A stretch of DNA of 64,000 nucleotides from Siphonodentalium dalli (taxonomy: Eukaryota; Mollusca; Scaphopoda; Gadilida; Siphonodentaliidae). The first letter of the stretch is position 1; every line of letters begins with the position of its first letter. The stretch spans positions 207,912,978 through 207,976,977 of the forward strand of contig CP136066.1 in NCBI GenBank assembly GCA_032622095.1. Direction: 5' to 3'. This document shows positions 55,886 to 64,000 of the stretch, piece by piece. The notes under the pieces were generated by a model. That model was not told where the DNA came from, did no database searches, and saw nothing but the letters and a program-made list of their open reading frames with translations. A program made the position numbers and the translations under genes.

Positions 55886-56187
55886 CAGGGTAATTTCCAG
55901 GCCAGTTTTGGTACCTGTAACAGGTATGGGCGCCCAAATTCCTGGCGCCCAAAAAACAGTTAGAAAGAAGAAAAATTCCTCAGATAATTAGTTTTTTGAC
56001 CATTATTACTAGAAAACAAACACAACTAACACTAAATCATCAAATAAAGCGATAAATTGTCATTTTATGGCAGTACGTAGTTCAAGGGGGGATGCCACCC
56101 ATACCCTCCCCAACTTAGGGCTGCTGCATTCGGATATGACTTTGGCATATAAACAGGTGTCCCCAAATAATTACTGGAAACTACACT
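55886..56187. mobile_element. Small TIR element (302 bp)
   Basis: Ends CAGGGTAATTTCCAG and CTGGAAACTACACTG are imperfect inverted repeats (hAT-like CAG start). A 54-bp stretch of H2 (55832-55885) is repeated right after it (56188-56241), in place of a short TSD. Confidence 0.6.
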
Positions 56188-56321
56188 GGGGACCTCATTC
56201 TGCTTAGGCCTCATCTTCTGGAAAGTATCTAAAGTCTCAAGTTAACATTGTTTTTAGTTAAAATTTCCCTTCTGTTCATTTTCTATATCTCCTAATTTCC
56301 CCTAACTTCAACTGGGGAACC

Positions 56322-56713
56322 TTAACCCTTTACCCAACAATCCGGCCAAAAACGGCCAAATAAAGCTGCAACAGCCTAAATTATCTTGGGTCTGTCTCAA
56401 TAAAACCATACAAATATGGATATCATTGGAACCGGCTCATTGACCACATTGTGATGGTTACAGTTATGCCCTGTGCCAATGCATTCTCTTATATATGCGA
56501 GTCGACCATAGGTCGCCTCGCATATATAAGAGAATGCATTGGCCTAAAAAAAATCTTTTTTTAACACTTTTTACCATTTTTTCTTACATTCTTTAACAAT
56601 TTTTAATGTGTTAAGCCAATGCATTCTCTTATATATGCGAGGCGACCTATGGTCGACTCGCATATATAAGAGAATGCATTGGCACAGGGCCGTTCTGTTG
56701 GGTAAAGGGTTAA
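56322..56713 (-). mobile_element. T1 element in H2 (392 bp)
   Basis: TTAA on both sides. The uninterrupted H2 at about 62380-62400 reads GGGGAACTTCAATCTGATCC, giving the target. Confidence 0.94.
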
Positions 56714-56913
56714 TCTGATCCTAGGTCTCCCATAGCAGTTGAGGCCTAAGCAGAATGAGGGTAAAATTACGCGTTAACTATTTTTCGTGCGCCTCGTTTG
56801 TGCTTAGGTAAGTAAGGTAGCACATATGTTACCAGAAGAGTTTCTCAAACTGTTATAATCACTACTATTGGTATTACTAAAGATGCGGTATGCACTGGCA
56901 GTGGGTATTGCTG

Positions 56914-57147
56914 TTAACCCTTTGAGTACCAGGTCCGATTTTTGTATCAACCCATATACCCTGTGCCAATGCATTCTCTTATATATGCGAGTCGACCATA
57001 GGTCGCCTCGCATATATAAGAGAATGCATTGGCCTAACTTTTTTTTTTTTTTTTTACAATTTTAATAATTTATTCTTATATTCTTTAACTGACTTATTTT
57101 GTAGGTTTAGGGCCGATAATATCGGCCCCTGGCACTCAAAGGGTTAA
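56914..57147. mobile_element. T4 element (234 bp)
   Basis: TTAACCCTTTGAGTACCAGG to CTGGCACTCAAAGGGTTAA. HP69 at about 56965-57033. The empty site is preserved at 52459-52478 (inverse strand). Confidence 0.93.
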
Positions 57148-57643
57148 AATAGTCACATCAGTTTTTACCACCATAAACAGAAAGAATATTATATTATAGA
57201 CAAACTATGTTCGTATACAATCATAAATTTCGCGTAAATTGCATATTATTGTTCTGTTAGTACCCTGTGTTATTTACACAAATGCTATGTTTTGTAAACA
57301 AATAGTATGTAAAGAGTATGTGATAAGCAAATCACTCACAACAAAGGGAGACCCCACTAAGGAAACTTTGGGTAGAAATTCCACCAAGTTGTTTACAATA
57401 TAACGGTATAGCTCTTGCTAATCCTCGCCTCTCAAGATTTCGGTGTTGAATGCATGGGTCACTGTGAATCACCCTTCTAAAAAATATGACCATAGTATTG
57501 AGTGTTTTGCTTATCACTCACTATTTACGCGTTGTATATAAATAAACGACCGGTTCACAAAAAGTGTTTGTGGATACTATCACATTCATACTATCATTAT
57601 ACTATGCTACTAGTATATTCTTGAGGAAATTTTCATAATTCGG
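57148..57643. other. Non-coding; inverse partner of 52330-52500, then unknown
   Basis: A GTGATAAGCAAA..TTTGCTTATCAC pair (about 57320 and 57510) may be ends of a small MITE. No gene; the 61-codon minus ORF between them has no support. Confidence 0.4.
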
Positions 57644-58153
57644 TCTTACTCGTATTTAAATTCGTGCTGTACTATTTTTTGCGCACCCATCAGTGCGCGA
57701 ATTTAAAACTGAGTGAAAAATAGTACGACTGATTAATCTAAACCACAGTCCATAGGAAATACAAGACGGCTATGTTGCTGAGTTTACATATATTATGAAC
57801 GGTTGAATAGACAATTACGCATATACATGTATGCATATATTTACATTCGGCCAACCGATATAAAGACCATTGCTCACAATGCCAAGCTACAAATCGCGGT
57901 AACATAGACATTGTTGAAATGCTAACATTCCAGGTCGCCACAAAATTATGATGTATGTAGTTACTAGTTTATTGTCTACACGATCTCCAGCAATGACTAA
58001 GAACTGAAACTGTCATCAGCTGCAAAATATACGAATATATCATGAAAATATTTTGTCAGTTTTGAATTCGCGCAGTTAGGTGCGCGAATTTAAAATGCAC
58101 GAATTCAAAACTGAGTGAAAAATAGTACTGCGCGAATTTAAATACGAGTAAGA
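57644..58153. mobile_element. TIR element (510 bp) with GCGCGAATT subterminal repeats
   Basis: TCTTACTCGTATTTAAATTC at the left and its inverse at the right (~36-bp terminal repeats). GCGCGAATTTAAA and AGTGAAAAATAGTAC motifs recur near both ends. No transposase. Confidence 0.7.
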
Positions 58154-58386
58154 TAACTGTTATTTCAAAATCATAACCTGTAACAAAGGCTGTCCGTGGC
58201 TTTAATTAACTACTAATGGGAAACTCGTTAACTATTAATTTTGTATCTCATTTTGGGACTTGATTGACCAATAATTAAGGTGAGAATCAGTGATCGCTGG
58301 ACCGACAGAAAACAATGTATTCACAACATGATCTCCAGTATCTATAGAAGTATCTTGGAATAAACTACGAAAATCTATTACAAATG

Positions 58387-58630
58387 TTAACCCTTTGAGT
58401 ACCAGGGGCCGATCTCATCGGCCCTAAACCTACAAAATAAGTCTGTTAAAGAATATAAGAATAAATTATTAAAATTGTATATAAAAAAAAAAAAAAAAAA
58501 AAAAAATGTTAGGCCAATGCATTCTCTTATATATGCGAGGCGACCTATGGTCGACTCGCATATATAAGAGAATGCATTGGCACAGGGTATATGGGTTGAT
58601 ACAAAAATCGACCTGGCACTCAAAGGGTTA
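58387..58630. mobile_element. T4 element (244 bp)
   Basis: TTAACCCTTTGAGTACCAGG to GGCACTCAAAGGGTTAC. HP69 at about 58514-58583; a ~24-A tract precedes it. Confidence 0.92.
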
Positions 58631-58639
58631 CTCTTCCTG

Positions 58640-59167
58640 AATATAAGATAAATTTGAAATTAATTGACCCGCCCACGAAACCTCCCCAATTCTTTACTAT
58701 TGGTCCAAGAAAACTAGGCACTGCAGAAATCGCAACTACTGTTGTGATCTCAAATCAGATATGTACAACAATTTTATCTCCGATACCTCTATGGATATGT
58801 GGATACGAAGGCGAAGATGGCTTTCATTATTTCTGAGTACCCCTGGATGTAACCAAAATATGCAAACTTTTCGACAAGATTGCAACCCACCAATTTATAA
58901 ATATCTTAACATTTCCTCCTTACTCACAAGGATAGCATCAGAATCGAATCGACGCAATGAAATTCTTTTCCATTTTGTTCATTCATACATTTCATCAACG
59001 AAACTATTTAATTATTTTATATCATCCTGAATATATGTTATGTTCGTCATCTACATTGTATTTGTTAAAATTTTAATGGGAGAGGGGCGGATGTAAGTTG
59101 TCAAAACTTGTGCCCTGATCCCTCTTGTAATATTATATTACAATAAAAATATGTTTAAACAAAAAAA
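58640..59167 (+). mobile_element. Possible LINE 3' fragment
   Basis: Two short overlapping ORFs (about 58654-58836 and 58761-59030) are followed by a non-coding tail with AATAAA at 59142-59147 and a 7-A tract at 59161. The layout is that of a 5'-truncated retrotransposed transcript. No catalytic motif visible; a processed host transcript is equally possible. Confidence 0.35.
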
Positions 59168-59177
59168 TCTATAGCAA

Positions 59178-59287
59178 AATGGTTAATGATAAACAATTTC
59201 TTTATTTTATGTTTTCAGCCACGAGTATACCATCTTCTAGTAACTCCAGCACATGGTTAATGATAAACAATTTCTTTATGTTTGCAG
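59178..59287 (+). repeat. Duplicated 3' splice site of the terminal exon
   Basis: ATGGTTAATGATAAACAATT through CAGCCACGAGTATACCATCT is present twice (starts 59178 and 59252). Both copies have a CAG acceptor (59216-59218, 59285-59287). The 69-nt spacing preserves frame. Confidence 0.9.
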
Positions 59288-59784
59288 CCACGAGTATACC
59301 ATCTTCTAGTAACTCCAGCACTGGATCTGTGTCTCCTTTGTCTGCATTAAGCACACCAGTCGACATGCTGCATAAACTTAGAAATTTCATCCTGGAAAGT
59401 CAGCAGCCCGACGACCTTCTCAGTCAGCAAAGTAGTTTAGCAGCCTTAGACCTGGACAACAGGAGCAGGCAAACGAGTATATCTAGTATATCAGACTGTG
59501 ATTCCTTCTTTAGCAGGCAAGTCAGCCGAGATTATCAATACAATTCCGAGACGGCTGATGCTAAACTGTCGACGATAGCTACAGACGATGTTAAACTGTC
59601 GACGATAGCTACAGACGATGCGATGCAGCGAGGATCAGTGGCTCATTTAGAACAACAGGTATCTGATTTACAGATGAGTTGTGAAAATGAAATCATTCCA
59701 GTTCAGGTCGATGCAGGGTCGAGTACAACGTTTTGTAATAAAACTCAGTCAGAGAGTACAATATCGCAATCGCCACCAGAGTGA
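59288..59784 (+). CDS. Terminal exon of unrecognised host gene
   Basis: Acceptor TTTATGTTTGCAG, two bases completing a codon (phase 1, matching the exon at 54649-54867), then 164 codons to a TGA at 59782-59784. The product starts TSIPSSSNSSTGSVSPLSAL and is mostly Ser/Gln/Asp rich. A short helical segment VDMLHKLRNFILES and a phospho-site-like stretch (RQTSISSISDCDSFFSRQVS) stand out; the tail ends TISQSPPE. A 30-bp direct repeat (about 59569-59628) duplicates KLSTIATDD. An alternative acceptor at 59216-59218 would add 23 in-frame residues. Looks like a disordered C-terminal regulatory tail; family not recognised. Confidence 0.72.
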
Positions 59785-59823
59785 TAAAAAGGCAACTGCA
59801 TTGTTTCAAAACGAAATCTGCCT

Positions 59824-60110
59824 TATAACCCTTTCAGTGACAAGTCCGATTTTTGTATCAACCCATATTTCCTTTCTTTATTTTATGTTTTCAGCCACAT
59901 TTGCTGAAAAATAGTACGATTTTTGTATCAATCCATGCTCTTAGAGCTCTTTCCATCAATGTATCACATTATTATAATCAATAAATTTGAAAAATGATCA
60001 ATTAGAGCTCTTTCCATCAATGTATCACATTATTATAATCAATAAATTTGAAAAATGATCTAGGAAATATGGGTTGATACAAAAATCGGACTTGGCACTG
60101 AAAGGGTTAA
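59824..60110. mobile_element. T4 element in the presumed 3' UTR
   Basis: TATAACCCTTTCAGTGACAA to CTTGGCACTGAAAGGGTTAA, 39 bp after the stop codon. It contains a ~25-bp copy of the exon acceptor region (TTTATTTTATGTTTTCAGCC, about 59879-59898) and a ~60-bp block duplicated in tandem, each with AATAAA (59980-59985, 60041-60046). Confidence 0.82.
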
Positions 60111-60184
60111 AACATATCTGATAAAAAAAAAAAAACAGTGCACAACGAAAGCTGCTTTCAGCCTTTCATACATATCTAATGAAA

Positions 60185-60301
60185 CCAGAAATCCCTTGTT
60201 ATACTTCTTAGTCTGCTGTTATACATACCTGATACAATAACCAGAAATCCATTTAGTCTGCTGTTATACATACCTGATACAATAACCAGAAATCTATTAG
60301 T
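60185..60301 (+). repeat. ~45-bp tandem repeat, 2.5 units
   Basis: TAGTCTGCTGTTATACATAC plus CTGATACAATAACCAGAAATC repeated. Confidence 0.85.
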
Positions 60302-60646
60302 CAGGGACCAGCCTAGAGAGCGACTTGGGAGATACCTTCTCCCTAAAATGTGCCACTTCTCCCTATATTTTTGTACTAGGGAAAAGTGACTTCTCTTATA
60401 TACCAGTATGCATATTTCAAAACAACATATTTGAAGTGTATTTACAGATTATAATGGTGTACTTTACTCATTATAATATTATAAATGGACTCTTGAGCAT
60501 AATACTTAGTGGATCACTGAAAGATGATGTTATAGAGTAAATCGAACTTCAGTGTTAATGACTTCGTTATATCAGTCCATTTCTCCCTAATAATTTAATA
60601 GGGAGATGTGATTTCTCCCAATTTCAATACTCTGGGCTGGTCCCTG
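60302..60646. mobile_element. hAT-like TIR element (345 bp)
   Basis: CAGGGACCAGCCTAGAG at the left and CTCTGGGCTGGTCCCTG at the right. Flanks CTATTAGT and CCTTAAGT could be a decayed 8-bp TSD. CTTCTCCCT motifs recur near both ends. Confidence 0.65.
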
Positions 60647-60687
60647 CCTTAAGTTCTAATCCTGTAAGCTGTATGTGTCTGATTATA

Positions 60688-60904
60688 CAGTAATGCCTTA
60701 CCGTAATAACCGACTCCTTAACCACAGCAGAATTATGGGTAACTTTTCAGGATTTAGTCGGAAATAAGGCTTATTGCCATTCATCTGAAAGATCTCACTG
60801 AGAGCTTTCCGGTGAATGGCAACAAGCCATATTTCCGATTAAATCCTGAAAAATTACCCATAATTCTGCTGTGGTTAAGGAGTCGATTATTTAGGGCATT
60901 ACTG
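60688..60904. mobile_element. P1 palindromic MITE, full (217 bp)
   Basis: TA-CAGTAATGCC to GGGCATTACTG-TA. Confidence 0.9.
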
Positions 60905-61429
60905 TAACTTTCTCCATTAGTCTTATGTTGTGTCAGTTCGTCTGTTTATTTCATTTACCTTTCAATTATAGTATATATGTCAGCTCGTCTATTTACTTTA
61001 TCTCAAATCTTTTGACATTTATCTTGGTCATCTAGTCTCTGTTCGTTCTCAGCATTAGCTTTTTGTTAATTATATTTTATATATTGTCTTCCATGTTGGA
61101 AACCACTATTTTGCTAGTTAGTTCACCTTAATATCGGCCTTCTATCAGGACAAAATATACTTGGATGGAATTTGTCCATATTTAACCCCACCCATAGATT
61201 TTTTAATTTAAAAAATGCACCTGTTGGGGCTTAAAATGTGGGTTAGCACAGTAAGGAAGACACTGGAACATATTTCTTTAATAGACACCCACAGTATAAA
61301 TTTATACACACAGTTGGGTGTAAAGATGAAATTTACAAAATGGGTGTTACACACACAATAGCATAGGCAATTATGGTATAAAGGCTGTTATTTTGTTGCG
61401 GTCCATGGAGAATGCATGCATGTTGGTCG
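60905..61429. other. Non-coding stretch
   Basis: No gene or recognised repeat. Confidence 0.4.
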
Positions 61430-61615
61430 AAACTAAAACTAAACTAAAAAAGAAATAGAATCTATGTGAAGAAGTTTCTATAGAAATTTTATAATAAAGA
61501 CACTTTCCAGAGAAGATGAATCCTAAGCAGAATGAGGTCCCCAGATGGTGAATTTGGTGATGCTAGCCCGCTATGCCTCATTCTGCAAATGACAGGCACA
61601 CTAAGCTCAGACTTG
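61430..61615. mobile_element. H2 right part
   Basis: H2 middle (AAAAAAGAAATAGAATC), a shortened hairpin, and the end CTAAGCTCAGACTTG. Confidence 0.8.
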
Positions 61616-61768
61616 GACCAATGCAACATACACATTGGACTCGTCTGAACATTCATATAGCAGTACAGTTATTGGCAGGGCAGACCAACACAAAGAAATT
61701 CTGATGCAACATCGAAATTCCCTTTTATATCGTAGGAAGTATCAAATAGTTTTGATGTACATTTTTAG

Positions 61769-62040
61769 GCACGCTGTATATAAATACGGTCATATCACGC
61801 TGTATATAAATACGGTCATATCACGCTGTATATAAATACGGTCATATCACGCTGTATATAAATACGGTCATATCACTCCACGCTGTATATAAATACGGTC
61901 ATATCACTCCACGCTGTATATAAATACGGTCATATCACTCTATGCTGCTGTATATAAATACGGTCATATCACTCTAGGCTGCTGTCATTTTTAGGCACGC
62001 TGTATATAAATACGGTCATATCACTCTATGCTGCTGTCAT
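61769..62040 (+). repeat. 26-31 bp minisatellite within K copy 3
   Basis: Unit GCTGTATATAAATACGGTCA plus TATCAC, about nine copies; later units gain 5 or more extra bases (TCCAC, TCTATGCT). Confidence 0.92.
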
Positions 62041-62109
62041 TTCTGCAGCGCAGAAAGTCAGCAAGAAATTTAGGTTATCGAGAAATAACCTTAATGGCAA
62101 AGTGTGTGA

Positions 62110-62553
62110 CAGCCTGCAAATTGTGTGTCTGTCATTTGCCGAATGAGGTCCCCAGAGGGTGAATTTAGTGATGCTATCGCACAGCGGGCTAGCATCACCA
62201 AATTCACCCTCTGGGGAACTCATTCTGCTTAGGCCTCATCTTCTGGGAAGTATCTGTAGTATCAAATTAACATTGTTTTTAGTTACATTTTCCCATCTGG
62301 GAAGTTTCTATATCCCCTAATTTGCAGAAGGTAAAATCCATAATTGAGGCGCCCAATGGGTGATCATCAACAACTTCAACTGGGGAACTTCAATCTGATC
62401 CTAGATCTACCATAGCAGTTGATGGGCCTAAGCAGAATGAGGTCTCCAGAGGGTGAATTTAGTGATGCTAGCCTGCTATGCGGGATAGAGTCACTAAATT
62501 CACCCTCTGGGGACCTCATTCTGCAAATGACAGACACGCTATTTGCAGGCTTG
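62110..62553. mobile_element. H2 element in K copy 3
   Basis: AGTGTGTGA-type flanks on both sides; hairpins at both ends; H2 middle. Confidence 0.87.
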
Positions 62554-62600
62554 AGTGTGTGACAGTCAATTGTTTTACAGTATAACGTGGACTGACAGCT

Positions 62601-62984
62601 TGAGATTAAATTATTCAGTCATCACCGATTAACAAGAAGTTGTTCAGGCACTGTTCCGAGAAACCCCACGGAACATACCCAGAGATTTTTTTTTATAGTG
62701 CCTTAACAATCTATGACATAAAATATAATTAAAATACTATAATTCATCACCATTTGGAACACCTGTGTATCAGAAGGTGCCCGTAGAGTAATAGAAAATA
62801 GCTGAAATCATAGAAACAGTTCCCCCGTTTCACTTCCAGAATGCAACAGAATTCAAACTAAGATATAAAGTTATTCCCCTTCCATTGAAAATAATAGACA
62901 TTGGAGTATAGTACAGATGTAACTTAAGCACAGAAAACACGTTGGTACCTCAACAAAAACAACATGTTCACAGTTTATTACACC
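62601..62984. other. Non-coding stretch
   Basis: No gene or recognised repeat. Confidence 0.4.
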
Positions 62985-63095
62985 GGATAAGTTGAAAATA
63001 CAATGTTTTGGAGCTTCCTCTTTCAAATGGTATATAATATGGCATATATTTTTTATAATTTAATCTGGCGGTTTGAAAATTAAGTGGGCGTTTAA
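62985..63095 (-). mobile_element. T5 end, reverse
   Basis: Inverse of 41874-41960: CAATGTTTTGGAGCTTCCTC to TTGAAAATTAAGTGGGCG and TTTAA. Confidence 0.7.
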
Positions 63096-63282
63096 TGTTT
63101 GGTGGATTGAATGACAATGGATATAAACGTACTGGCATCTGGTCAGGTTGTCACATGAAGCTGTTTCAACCAATGAACATCCTGCATTTATGTTTCTTGT
63201 AATTATTATATTGTTTATGTTTTTGTTTTATCTACGTTCTGTTTATAAACTTCTAAATATTCTCACCAAACACCATTATTGT

Positions 63283-63524
63283 CAAGCCTGTAAATAGTGT
63301 GTCTGTCATATACAGAATGAGGTCCCCAGAGCATGAATTTAGTGATGCTATCCCACACAGCATGCTAGTGTCACCAAATTCACCCTATGGGGACCTCATT
63401 CTGCTTAGTCCTCATCTTCTGGGAAGTATCTATAGTCTCAAATTATTGTTTTAGTTACTGTTTCCATTCTGGGAAGTTTCTATATCCCCTAATTTTCCGA
63501 AGATAAAATGCATAATTGAGGTGA
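63283..63524. mobile_element. H2 left part
   Basis: CAAGCCTGTAAATAGTG, one hairpin and the beginning of the H2 middle; truncated at ATAATTGAGGT. Confidence 0.8.
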
Positions 63525-63734
63525 CATTGTTTTTCATTAACAAGTATTGTGTCAACTCAACCAAGATCATGAGGCAGAAAAAAACGAGGCACCTTTTGGT
63601 GCCCTGCTTTTCAATTTCCAGGCACGCCCAAAATCATTGGAGTAACTGGAATTTGATTAGTATTAATGTGGCTGTAACAGTAATATTTACATAACAGTGA
63701 ATTTCAACATGCGAAATCTCATTATTGGACAATT

Positions 63735-64000
63735 ACTAAAGGTACTCAATCCAATTCGATGGTCCCCATATCATCAGATACCAACAACAACAACATTTTT
63801 TGAAATGCCGCTTCAGTTATCAGAATCGATTATTTGCCCAAAAATAATGCTAACCAGTCAACTATAGTATCAAATTGCCCAAAACCTGTTATTTATCAAT
63901 GTTTTGTTGAACGAAATTTTGCCAGTTGTCAAATATCTGACACAAAAAAGCCACTGGAGTTTAGATTTATCGATCTTCATCCGCTATCTGATCAGATAAG
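63735..64000 (+). mobile_element. T6 element, cut by window edge
   Basis: CTAA-AGGTACTCAATCCAATTC followed by the T6 body (CCAACAACAACAACATTT). Confidence 0.8.

Larger units (their letters stand above)
55733..56760. mobile_element. H2 element carrying a hAT-like insert and T1
   Basis: CAAGCCTGGATATAATG at the left, one hairpin, typical H2 middle, then the second hairpin is cut after CAGAATGAGG at 56760. Insertions are at 55886-56187 and 56322-56713. Confidence 0.78.
61695..62600 (-). repeat. K dispersed repeat, copy 3, with minisatellite and H2
   Basis: Inverse of 13660-13850: GATGCAACATCGAAATT, GTAGGAAGTATCAAATA, AAGAAATTTAGGTTATC and GTCAATTGTTTTACAGTA are all present in order. Confidence 0.8.

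Noticed and set aside
61769-62040. CRISPR-like array
   Set aside because: Units are directly adjacent without unique spacers and sit in a eukaryotic repeat; it is a minisatellite.

Overview
The window looks like nuclear DNA of a marine invertebrate, most likely a mollusc. It is AT-rich (judged by eye), has no operon structure or long ORFs, shows spliced-exon signatures (AG/GT borders with shared phase), and is packed with interspersed repeats of the kind familiar from bivalve and gastropod genomes. The lineage call is inference from repeat style, not from a marker gene. Family labels (T1-T7, P1, H1/H2, K, Hel) are mine; no database was searched. Layout: most bases belong to short non-autonomous transposons. 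T1-T4 start TTAACCCTTT and end AAAGGGTTAA (piggyBac-style TTAA targets); T5-T7 also sit on TTAA but have other termini. P1 is a 93-228 bp near-perfect palindrome flanked by TA with CAGTAATG ends (Tc1/mariner/pogo style). H1/H2 have CAAGCCT or CAAGTCT ends, 8-bp target duplications (hAT style) and a long hairpin at each end. There are two head-to-tail Helitron copies (2710-4712), another Helitron-like insertion (24984-25602), several hAT elements including one that keeps a BED zinc-finger fragment (44019-45373), LINE fragments (16300-16661, 36601-36887, 58640-59167), a dispersed repeat K, and several minisatellites, the largest being 42 copies of a 29-30 bp unit at 48242-49465. Genes: three plus-strand exons at 5366-5476, 54649-54867 and 59288-59784 all use phase-1 introns and could be the 3' part of one host gene ending at 59784; I do not recognise the protein. 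A GC-rich minus-strand Ser/Pro-rich coding segment (18019-18775) with a downstream AATAAA may be a second gene nested in the long intron. A weak extra exon candidate lies at 30185-30353. No tRNA, rRNA or CRISPR array was found. Most notable structure: a 69-bp hairpin cassette (33-nt arms, 3-nt loop, one conserved mismatch; label HP69) occurs roughly 40 times in T1, T3 and T4, families with different termini. Nested insertions give several empty/filled site pairs that document TTAA duplication. The gene's splice sites have been locally duplicated, and T4 elements lie next to its first visible and last exons.
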